Part shown: piece after piece, positions 8,712-15,662 of the stretch | Layout: each line of letters starts with the position of its first letter | Position numbering within the stretch: position 1 is the first letter of the stretch | Assembly (NCBI RefSeq): GCF_033193315.1 | Contig: NZ_CP136187.1 | Coordinates: forward strand, 3,355,501 to 3,419,500 | DNA length: 64,000 nt | Reading direction: 5' to 3' | Source: Agathobaculum sp. NTUH-O15-33 | GTDB taxonomy: Bacteria; Bacillota; Clostridia; Oscillospirales; Butyricicoccaceae | Notes under the pieces: model-generated | Database searches by the model: none | What the model was told of the DNA's origin: nothing | The model's input: only the letters and a program-made list of their open reading frames with translations | Made by a program: the position numbers and the translations under genes

Positions 8712-9250
8712 CCTGCTTCACCTTGTTCTGGACGTTTGCCCGGATCGGCCTATGTACGCTGGGCGGCGGGGCGGCCACGATCCCCTATTTGCTGGAATTG
8801 CCGGCGCGATTCGGCTGGACCTCACCCGAAGAAATGGCGGTCATCATCGCAGTAGGTGAAAGCGCACCCGGACCGGGCGGCGTGAACATGGCCGGCTATA
8901 TTGGCTTTGAAGCGGCCGGTCTGCCCGGCGTCTTGTGTGCGGTTGCGGGACTGTGCGTGCCAAGCTTGATTCTGGTGAACCTGATCGCCGCCTTTTTGCG
9001 CGACTTTAGCAAGCACCCCGCCGTCACACGCTTTTTCTACGGCTTGCGCCCCGCCGTTGTGGCCGTGATCATCAGCGCGGTATGGGGACTGATGCAGATC
9101 AGTTTATTTGTTGACGGTACCGCTCATCTGCCCGCGTTCGTGATCTTTGCGGCCGGTTTGGTCATAACCCACCTGCCCCGCACCAAAAGCGTACACCCGT
9201 TGGTATTGGTCTTTTCCGCCGCCCTGTTCGGCATGATTTTCAGGATATAA
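8708..9250 (+). CDS. Chromate transporter family protein, second half
   Basis: GTG at 8708 overlaps the stop of the first half by four bases (GTGA) and follows a GGGGGA ribosome site, giving 180 residues. The glycine motif reads GLCTLGGGAATIP and the second motif VGESAPGPGGVN. It has four to five hydrophobic helices and ends in a charged tail. Together with the preceding gene it makes a complete two-subunit short-chain ChrA transporter. It is the last gene of the operon; a long inverted repeat begins two bases later. Confidence 0.88.
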   Translation: MTCFTLFWTFARIGLCTLGGGAATIPYLLELPARFGWTSPEEMAVIIAVGESAPGPGGVNMAGYIGFEAAGLPGVLCAVAGLCVPSLILVNLIAAFLRDFSKHPAVTRFFYGLRPAVVAVIISAVWGLMQISLFVDGTAHLPAFVIFAAGLVITHLPRTKSVHPLVLVFSAALFGMIFRI

Positions 9251-9251
9251 T

Positions 9252-9428
9252 AAAAGGCCTTTTGCAAAATAAAAAAACACTCTAAAACTTGTCATTCTGA
9301 GGCGTAAAGCGACGAAGAATCTCGCGCGAGCGCGCGATTCCCACACATCTTCCGCGTGTTCGTGTGAGATTCTTCACTTCGTTCAGAATGACAATCGAGT
9401 GTTTTTTTGTTTTGCAAAAGACCCTTTT
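9252..9428. repeat. MITE-like inverted repeat, family R1 copy 1
   Basis: This 177-bp element is a near-complete palindrome. Its outer arms pair (AAAAGG...CTTTTGCAAAA on the left with the complement on the right). The inner arms carry the core TTGTCATTCTGAGG and its complement ending CAGAATGACA. It fills the gap between two converging genes, so its arms may also serve as a two-way terminator. Copies 2 and 3 are at 50198-50456 and 54219-54396. No transposase is present. Confidence 0.85.
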
Positions 9429-9429
9429 G

Positions 9430-11040
9430 TTAACTCTTTTGCAGCATGATATGGATGAACGCGCGCTGGCCGACCTCTTCAAGGCCGAAACCGAGCGCGA
9501 TGCTGTAGCCGTTCTGGTAATAATACAGCATGGTCTGGCCGTCGCCCTCGCTCGCGTTCACAACGCGGAAGCCGTTATCCTCAAGGCAGCCGATATACCC
9601 GTCCACAGCCACCTCCACGCCGGTGGAAATGCTTCGCAGGTCGTAATAATAATGCTGAATGCCGTCGGTCAGGTTCTTGCTGTAAACCGGCGCGCCGGTA
9701 TAAGCGCCGTAATCGGGCGCGGGATAATAGCCGTCGTAGCACGCGACCTTGGAGTTGACCTGCGAGGCCTGCCCCGTCAGATCGGCAAAGCTTTTAAGCG
9801 AGCCTGTGCCCAGCTCATCCAGATAGTACGCCGGAATGGCGAGATTCAGATTCTGTCCGCCGTCGATATAGGCGGAGGTGATACCGATCAGCTCGCCCGA
9901 GGCGTTAAGCAGCGCGCCGCCCGAGGAACCGTGCGAGATCGCGGCGGTGGTTTGGATATAATCCATGCCGCTGATCGTGCGCTTGGCGTTGGAAATGATG
10001 CCGTCCGACAGGGTGTTGGAAAGGCCCTGCGGGCTGCCGATGGCGTATACCTTGGCGCCGGTGGCAAGGGACGTGCTGTCGCCGATCGAGACCGGCGTAA
10101 AGCCCGAGCCGTTCACCTTGATACGCGCCAGATCGAGCTCCTCGTCATAGGCGTAGACGCCTGAAACGTCGTACACCTTGCCGTCCGCGGTCTGGATTTT
10201 GGCGGAAGCCGCCCCCTCGATCACGTGATAATTGGTCACGGCTTCGCCCGACGCGGTGAGGAACACGCCGCTGCCGGCGGCGGTGGCGTTGCCCGCCTTG
10301 TCATAAATCTCGATATAGAACACACTGGGCGAGCACTTTGCGAAAAGGTCCTCGCTTGAAAGCGACGTATCTTCCTTTTTCAGCAGCGTGATGCTTTTGC
10401 GCAGCGATTTGTCCGCCATGCGCGTGACGATCGCGGCGACCTCGCCGCGCGTGATGTTGCTGGAGGGCTGGAACCGGCCGGAGGAATCCGACCCGGTCAG
10501 CACGCCCGCGCGGTACAGCTTATAGACCGAAGCTGCGTACATGCTGGCGGAGGATACATCCGGGATCGCGCCGTCCTCCACATCGTTGATGGCGGGCAGC
10601 GCATCATCCGGCAGGGCGGCGGCAAACAGCACGGCAAACTGCGCGCGGGTGGCGTTCGCATCGTAGTTTGCGTAGTCGGCCGCGATAATGCCCTCCCGCA
10701 GGGCGTAATCCGCATAGGTACGGTACCACGGTTTGGAGGAAGAAAAATCCGCTGCGCCGGTCTCGTAAATACTTCTCAGGCAAGCCGCCAGCTTGACGGC
10801 CTCGGCCAATGTCAGGTCGTCGTCCGGCGCAAAGGTGGTGGCCGTTGTGCCATTGATCAGGCCGTATTCGTACGCCGTTGCGACGTTGCCCGCATACCAC
10901 GCGCCCACGGGCACATCGGTAAACTGGCCTTGTACATAGCTTTTCGCAGCCGTAAAATTCTCATACCCCGCGAAAGCGAACGGTATGGAGGCGACTGCCA
11001 GCAATGCCGACAGCAACAGGCTAAGCAGCTTCTTTTTCAT
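9430..11040 (-). CDS. SLH-domain surface protein with trypsin-like serine protease domain
   Basis: The 536-residue protein begins with a signal peptide (MKKKLLSLLLSALLAV..., cleavage near residue 24). Three S-layer homology repeats follow, at about 35-215 (for example FTDVPVGAWY and GRFQPSSNITRGEVAAIV). A HtrA/trypsin-type domain then runs from about 235 to 400. The catalytic triad is visible as His in NYHVIEG, Asp in ELDLARI and Ser in SHGSSGGALL. A C-terminal segment of about 130 residues is unassigned. SLH domains anchor proteins to wall polymers, so this is probably a cell-surface protease. It has its own ribosome site (GGAGGGAGCAAATCC-ATG). Confidence 0.88.
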   Translation of the reverse strand: MKKKLLSLLLSALLAVASIPFAFAGYENFTAAKSYVQGQFTDVPVGAWYAGNVATAYEYGLINGTTATTFAPDDDLTLAEAVKLAACLRSIYETGAADFSSSKPWYRTYADYALREGIIAADYANYDANATRAQFAVLFAAALPDDALPAINDVEDGAIPDVSSASMYAASVYKLYRAGVLTGSDSSGRFQPSSNITRGEVAAIVTRMADKSLRKSITLLKKEDTSLSSEDLFAKCSPSVFYIEIYDKAGNATAAGSGVFLTASGEAVTNYHVIEGAASAKIQTADGKVYDVSGVYAYDEELDLARIKVNGSGFTPVSIGDSTSLATGAKVYAIGSPQGLSNTLSDGIISNAKRTISGMDYIQTTAAISHGSSGGALLNASGELIGITSAYIDGGQNLNLAIPAYYLDELGTGSLKSFADLTGQASQVNSKVACYDGYYPAPDYGAYTGAPVYSKNLTDGIQHYYYDLRSISTGVEVAVDGYIGCLEDNGFRVVNASEGDGQTMLYYYQNGYSIALGFGLEEVGQRAFIHIMLQKS

Positions 11041-11120
11041 GGATTTGCTCCCTCCTTATATCCCCATTCTGACCGACGCCTGTGGTTTTTCTGTGAACGG
11101 GATATGGGTTTTCTGCGTTT

Positions 11121-11624
11121 TTATCCTTGGTACGCCGCGACGATCTCCCCGATATACATCGTGTGGAAATCATGGTCGCCGTACCACTTATCGATCGTTT
11201 CCTGCTGCAGGATATCTTCGGGCGCGATCTCGCTCTTGCAGCGCTTGCGGCAAACAAGCACAAGCTTCGCCTCTTCAAACGTGGGCTGGCCCTCGACAAA
11301 CACCGGCGTTAGGCCGCTTTCGTGCATCTTGTCGATCTCGCGGCCCGATTTGGAACCCAGCGTATTGAGCGCGTCGCGGTGTCCGTCCTGTAAAAAAGTG
11401 ATGGTAAAATACTCGCTGTTATCAACAAATTCCTTGGTATAGCGGCTGTGGCGGATATACGCGGTCACCGAGGGCTTGCCCCAGATCACGCCGACGCCGC
11501 CCCAGCTCGCGGTCATGGTGTTCCACTTTTCCTCCGTGCCCGCGGAAATCAGCATCCAATCCTTAGCGAGCAGGTCGAATACGTGCATGGCTTGCTTTGT
11601 AATATCGATTTTGGTAAGTGACAT
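11121..11624 (-). CDS. Flavin reductase family protein
   Basis: I use the ATG at 11624 because GGGAGG lies seven bases upstream, giving 167 residues. The sequence has the split-barrel FMN-binding pattern: LISAGTEEKWNTMTASWGGVGVIWGKP, then YTKEFVDNSEYFTITF and a final HTMYIGEIV. Such proteins reduce free or bound flavin or act as FMN-dependent oxidoreductases in anaerobes. It stands alone: downstream is an 80-bp gap to the protease gene, upstream a palindromic repeat. Confidence 0.87.
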   Translation of the reverse strand: MSLTKIDITKQAMHVFDLLAKDWMLISAGTEEKWNTMTASWGGVGVIWGKPSVTAYIRHSRYTKEFVDNSEYFTITFLQDGHRDALNTLGSKSGREIDKMHESGLTPVFVEGQPTFEEAKLVLVCRKRCKSEIAPEDILQQETIDKWYGDHDFHTMYIGEIVAAYQG

Positions 11625-11640
11625 AAAAATACCTCCCACT

Positions 11641-11785
11641 ACTGTTAGTTAGGAATTAGGAATTAGTAGTTAGGAATTGCGGTATCGGCCGTCGGCCGAT
11701 CATTTTAATCGCGCGCAAAGCGCGCCCACGCAATTCTTACCACTAACGCCAAATTACTAATTACTAACTACTCATTACTAATTCT
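11641..11785. repeat. Palindromic AT-rich repeat element
   Basis: Arrays of short direct repeats close to GGAATTAG/TAGTTAG (11647-11679) are mirrored by ACTAATTACTAAC-type repeats (11741-11785). The centre has GC-rich hairpins (CGGCCG-TCGGCCG and GCGCGC-AAA-GCGCGC). The element fills the whole gap between the flavin reductase and ftsK genes and ends at the ftsK stop. It looks like a non-autonomous mobile element or a slipped-repeat region. Confidence 0.65.
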
Positions 11786-14292
11786 TACGGAGTGTCGTGC
11801 CTTCTCATCTTCATCTCCTGCCAATCCTCGCGGGAAATGAGAATCTGCCGGGGCTTGGAGCCTTCAAACGAACCGATGATGCCGCGTTCCTCGATCTGAT
11901 CGATGATGCGCGCGGCGCGGGAATAGCCGAGCTTCAACCGCCGCTGCAGCATCGAGGTCGAGGCTTGGCGGCAATCCATGATCACGTCGATCGCCTCCTC
12001 GATCATCTCGTCCTCTTCCTCGCCCGGGTCGCCGGAAGAAGAGCCGCCCTTGGAATCGGCCTGCTCCGCTTGACGCTCGATGTGCTCGAGTATCTCTTCA
12101 TCATATTCAGCGGTGCTTGTCTCCTTGATATGCGCGATCACGGCTTCTATCTCATCGGACGAAATAAAGCAGCCCTGCACGCGCGTGGGCTTGCCCTCGC
12201 CAAGGGGGGCGTACAGCATATCACCCTTGCCGATCAGCTTTTCCGCGCCCGTGGTATCCAAAATGATGCGCGATTCGATCTGGCTGGCGACCGCGAAGGC
12301 GATGCGCGAGGGAATGTTCGCCTTCATGATGCCGGTAATCACGTCCGCCGAGGGACGCTGCGTGGCGACGACCAAGTGCATGCCCGCCGCGCGCGCCTTC
12401 TGCGCGATGCGGCAGATCGAGGTTTCCACCTCCTTGGCGGCGACCATCATCAGGTCGGCCAGCTCGTCGATAACGATGACGATCTGCGGCAGCACCTGAT
12501 ACTGATCCGGCGTGCCGCCCTCTTCCTTTTCGGCCTTTTGGCGCTCGGCGCGCATCAGATCGTTATAGCCGACAAGGTTGCGCACCTGATGGTCGGCAAA
12601 GAGCTTATAGCGCCGTTCCATTTCGCCCACCGCCCAGTTGAGCGCGCCCGCCGCCTTGCGTGGGTCGGTCACGACCGGGATGAGCAGGTGCGGCACGCCG
12701 TTGTAGTTGCCCAGCTCGACCATTTTGGGGTCGACCATGATGAGCCGCACCTCTTCGGGCGTGGACTTATACAAAAGCGAAATGAGCATGGAGTTGATGC
12801 ACACCGATTTACCGGAACCGGTCGTACCGGCAATCAGCATATGCGGCATTTTGGCGATGTCGCCAATGACGGGCTTGCCCGTGATATCCTTGCCAACCGC
12901 GAAGGACACGCGGCTTTTGGCGCCCGTGAACGCGGGCGAAGAGATGCACTCGCGGATAAACACGGTGTTCACCGCCTTGTTCGGCACCTCGATGCCGACG
13001 GCGACCTTGTCCGGTATGGGCGCGATACGCACGGACACCGCGCCGAGCGACAGCGCGATATCATCGGACAGCGAGGAAATGCGCGAGATCTTGATGCCGC
13101 GCGGAATGGTCAGCTCAAACCGGGTGACCGACGGTCCGCGCACGATGCCGATAATCTGCGCGTCGATACCGAAGGATTGCAGCGTGTCCAGCAGGCATTC
13201 GGAGTTCTCCTGCAGCTCCCGCTCGGCTCCGGCGGTCGAAACGCGTTTGCCCGCCGCGAGCAGGTCCATCGGCGGATAGTCGTACACCGGCACGGGGGCC
13301 TTTTGGTTTTCGTCTATCGCCGCGCTCAGCGCGGCCTGCTCGTCCTCGGATATCTTTTCGGGTTTTTTGGGCTTATCCGCGGCAAAGGGCGGTTCGTCCT
13401 CGTCGGCCGGAGGCTGCACCAAATCCATGATGCTGGTCTGCTCGCCGGTCAGTTCGCCCCCCTCCATCGCGCGCAGGTATTCGTCCGGCGCAATGGGCTT
13501 TTTCTTCATGAGCGTCTCGCGCGGCGCATCCTCCGCTTCGGAAAGCTTGTCCGGCGGCGGCGGGCCCTCGTCGAGCGGGATATCGATGCTGGCCTGCCGC
13601 TTCTGCGCGCGCTTTTCCGCGCGCTGGGCCACGGCCACATGTACGTTGGGCAGCTTTACCGGGGCTTCGTAGCGCTCGCGCTCCTCCTCGTCCTCGTAAT
13701 CGTATTCGGGCGGGCGGAGCATTTCCATTAGCGCCTGCGGCGTCACGCGGAAGGCGAGCAGCACGGCGGCCAGCGTCAGCAGCACCAGAATCAGCAGCGC
13801 GCCGACCGAGGAAAGCCCCCATTCCAAAACAATGTACAGCCCGCCCGAAAGCAGGCCGCCGGACGAACCTTTCATGCCTGTCTCGATCAAGTCGGACAGC
13901 GTTTCCATGGAAAAGGTATATTCATTTGCGTGGGTGAACGAATGCGCGATGCCGCCCACCAGCACGGGCAGCGCGCCAATGGCGGCGCCCCGCAGGCGCA
14001 CCGGGCCCTTTTGCCGCACAAACAGCAGCACCGCAAGGCCCAGCAGGGCAAACGGCAGCACATATACGCCCCCGCCGATCAGCGCCCCCACGCCCTGATG
14101 CAGCGCGTGCAGGATGAAACCGTCGATCGGCAAAAGGCTAAGCAGCCCTAGCAGGCCCAAAAGCCCCCAAACCGCGCCCCACGCCGTACGGGACAGCATG
14201 CCCTGCGGCGCGGCGGGTTCGGGCTTTCTGCGCGGCGCGGCGCCTGTGCGCTTTGCCGCCGGTTTTTTCGTGGTGGTCTTTCTTGCAGCCAA
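11785..14292 (-). CDS. ftsK: DNA translocase FtsK/SpoIIIE
   Basis: The 835-residue protein has about four N-terminal membrane helices (roughly 36-181), a charged Pro-rich linker (about 195-330) and a RecA-like motor. Walker A is GTTGSGKS at 489-496 and Walker B is near VIVIDELADL. The C-terminal winged-helix gamma domain that reads chromosome polarity sequences includes STSMLQRRLKLGYSRAARI. The start is TTG at 14292 with AGAGGA upstream. It pumps DNA through the division or sporulation septum. It lies just downstream of uppP on the same strand (19 bp gap). Confidence 0.95.
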   Translation of the reverse strand: MAARKTTTKKPAAKRTGAAPRRKPEPAAPQGMLSRTAWGAVWGLLGLLGLLSLLPIDGFILHALHQGVGALIGGGVYVLPFALLGLAVLLFVRQKGPVRLRGAAIGALPVLVGGIAHSFTHANEYTFSMETLSDLIETGMKGSSGGLLSGGLYIVLEWGLSSVGALLILVLLTLAAVLLAFRVTPQALMEMLRPPEYDYEDEEERERYEAPVKLPNVHVAVAQRAEKRAQKRQASIDIPLDEGPPPPDKLSEAEDAPRETLMKKKPIAPDEYLRAMEGGELTGEQTSIMDLVQPPADEDEPPFAADKPKKPEKISEDEQAALSAAIDENQKAPVPVYDYPPMDLLAAGKRVSTAGAERELQENSECLLDTLQSFGIDAQIIGIVRGPSVTRFELTIPRGIKISRISSLSDDIALSLGAVSVRIAPIPDKVAVGIEVPNKAVNTVFIRECISSPAFTGAKSRVSFAVGKDITGKPVIGDIAKMPHMLIAGTTGSGKSVCINSMLISLLYKSTPEEVRLIMVDPKMVELGNYNGVPHLLIPVVTDPRKAAGALNWAVGEMERRYKLFADHQVRNLVGYNDLMRAERQKAEKEEGGTPDQYQVLPQIVIVIDELADLMMVAAKEVETSICRIAQKARAAGMHLVVATQRPSADVITGIMKANIPSRIAFAVASQIESRIILDTTGAEKLIGKGDMLYAPLGEGKPTRVQGCFISSDEIEAVIAHIKETSTAEYDEEILEHIERQAEQADSKGGSSSGDPGEEEDEMIEEAIDVIMDCRQASTSMLQRRLKLGYSRAARIIDQIEERGIIGSFEGSKPRQILISREDWQEMKMRRHDTP

Positions 14293-14311
14293 GTGATCTT
14301 ATCCTCTTTTC

Positions 14312-15142
14312 TCAGAGCGTTTTAACAAGGGTCACGACGATGGTGATCACACCGATCAGCGCGCAGTACACGGCGAACGGCCGGAAGTGCCCGCTCTTCG
14401 ATACCATGCGCACCATTTTGATCGCGGCCAGACCGGCGATCATCGCGACCAAAATACCGACAATGTAGATATACAGCGGCACCGCGCCCGCGGCTGCCGG
14501 CGCTTTGATCGCGTCCGCCAGCTCCAATATGTTTGCGCCCAGCACGACGGGCAGCGACATGATGAACGCGAAGCGCACGGCGAAATCGCGCGAAAAGCCA
14601 CGGAACAGGCCCGCGCAGATCGTGGTGCCCGAGCGGGACAGGCCGGGCAGCACCGCGAAGCACTGCGCCACGCCGACGAGCAGCGCGTCCAGCCAAGTGG
14701 CGTTTTCCTCGGTCTTGTTCTTATGCGGCGCTTTTTCAGAAAGCAGCAAAATGCCGGCGGTTACCAGCAGCAGCAGGCCGACGACCAGCGGCGAGGAAAA
14801 CGCGGCTTCCAGTTTGGATTTAATGGGCAGGACCGCGAACATCGGCACGATGGTGAGCAGCACCATGATGACGAAGCGGCGGTACGGGTGGCCGTTGATT
14901 TTAAAGCCGTCCTTCACCCAGCCGAAGAACTCGACGAACAGCTCCTTGATATCCTTCCAGAACGCGACAACGACGGAAAGCAGCGTGCCGAAGTGCAGCA
15001 AAACGTTGAACAGCATGTAATCCGCCTCGACGTCGCCGCCGAACAGCGTTTGCGCCAGCACCAGATGGCCGGACGAGGAAACGGGCAGAAACTCCGTCAG
15101 CCCCTGTACCAGTCCCAGCAGGATCGCGAACCATAAACTCAT
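14312..15142 (-). CDS. uppP: Undecaprenyl-diphosphatase
   Basis: ATG at 15142 after GAGAGGAG gives 276 residues, the family length. The two BacA/UppP motifs are present: GLVQGLTEFLPVSSSGH near the start and PGLSRSGTT in the middle, within seven to eight membrane helices. It removes a phosphate from undecaprenyl diphosphate at the outer face, recycling the lipid carrier for cell-wall synthesis. It probably forms a transcription unit with ftsK. Confidence 0.95.
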   Translation of the reverse strand: MSLWFAILLGLVQGLTEFLPVSSSGHLVLAQTLFGGDVEADYMLFNVLLHFGTLLSVVVAFWKDIKELFVEFFGWVKDGFKINGHPYRRFVIMVLLTIVPMFAVLPIKSKLEAAFSSPLVVGLLLLVTAGILLLSEKAPHKNKTEENATWLDALLVGVAQCFAVLPGLSRSGTTICAGLFRGFSRDFAVRFAFIMSLPVVLGANILELADAIKAPAAAGAVPLYIYIVGILVAMIAGLAAIKMVRMVSKSGHFRPFAVYCALIGVITIVVTLVKTL

Positions 15143-15184
15143 TGATGTTTCTCCTCTCGATCGGATCAGTATCCATACGATTTC

Positions 15185-15193
15185 ATTATAACA
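15185..15193 (-). promoter_or_regulatory. Extended -10 promoter of uppP-ftsK
   Basis: On the minus strand the sequence TGTTATAAT (TG-N-TATAAT) lies about 43 bp ahead of the uppP start. No good -35 is visible at 17 bp, as is common for extended -10 promoters. Confidence 0.6.
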
Positions 15194-15224
15194 CAGCATT
15201 TCTGCCTTTACCACCGAAATTTGC

Positions 15225-15490
15225 CGCAATAGGGGCGGCGCGGCGCCCGCCGCGGGGATGATGCGGCGCCCGCCGCAGGGGCAAAGGGGAGAGGAACACC
15301 TTGCGGTTTTCCTCTCCCCCTTGACCTCCACGCTTTTCCCTTGTGCATGACCGAGGCGGCGCGTGCCGTCCATTTGTTTTGCAAATTTTTTCCCACATTA
15401 TGGTACCGGGTGCCCAGAGATTCAGTGGACGGATGCCTCCGCTCGGCCGGACCGGCCTGTTTCGCGCACCCACATGGTCAGATGCTTCGG
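15225..15490. repeat. Dispersed GC-rich repeat, family R2 copy 1
   Basis: The segment contains GCGGCGCCCGCCGC, a hairpin whose arms are GGGGAGAGGAA and TTCCTCTCCCC (about 15290-15328), and further on GATTCAGTGGAC followed by CGCTCGGCCGGACCGGCC. The same order of blocks occurs at 30250-30490, and the end block again near 32093. It is a multi-copy intergenic element of unknown role; no coding potential is convincing. Confidence 0.65.
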
Positions 15491-15508
15491 ATTCGGGCGA
15501 AACAGCAG

Positions 15509-15618
15509 ATCTGGACTGCTACGCCAATTTTGAATACGGCTTCCGCCTTGGGGCTTTGCTCATGGCCGCGGTGTTCATGGAAAGCGGCACGGCCAACGCG
15601 GCACCGCAAAGCATCTAA
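15509..15618 (+). pseudogene. Possible remnant of a small DUF6809-like protein
   Basis: An open stretch ends with FEYGFRLGALLMAAVF, which resembles the C-terminus of small clostridial proteins I recall as DUF6809 (YGFRLG-LM motif). There is no credible start: the in-frame ATG at 15343 lies in repeat family R2. I read it as a 3' gene fragment left beside the repeat. The recognition is from memory and weak. Confidence 0.3.
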
Positions 15619-15626
15619 AAAAAGTC

Positions 15627-15657
15627 CGCGCCCGGCGTAACGATACGCCGGGCGCGG
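15627..15657 (-). terminator. Terminator of the hybrid kinase gene
   Basis: A 13-14 bp GC-rich perfect stem with an ACGA loop is followed on the minus strand by a run of seven T. It lies a few bases after the stop of the kinase gene. The plus side has a weaker TGTTTT tail, so it could work both ways. Confidence 0.85.
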
Positions 15658-15662
15658 GTGTT

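Noticed and set aside
11797-13731. Plus-strand open frame of 644 codons opposite ftsK
   Set aside because: Its codons are the complement of ftsK and the product is a His/Arg/Asp-rich non-domain sequence. ftsK is unmistakable on the other strand.
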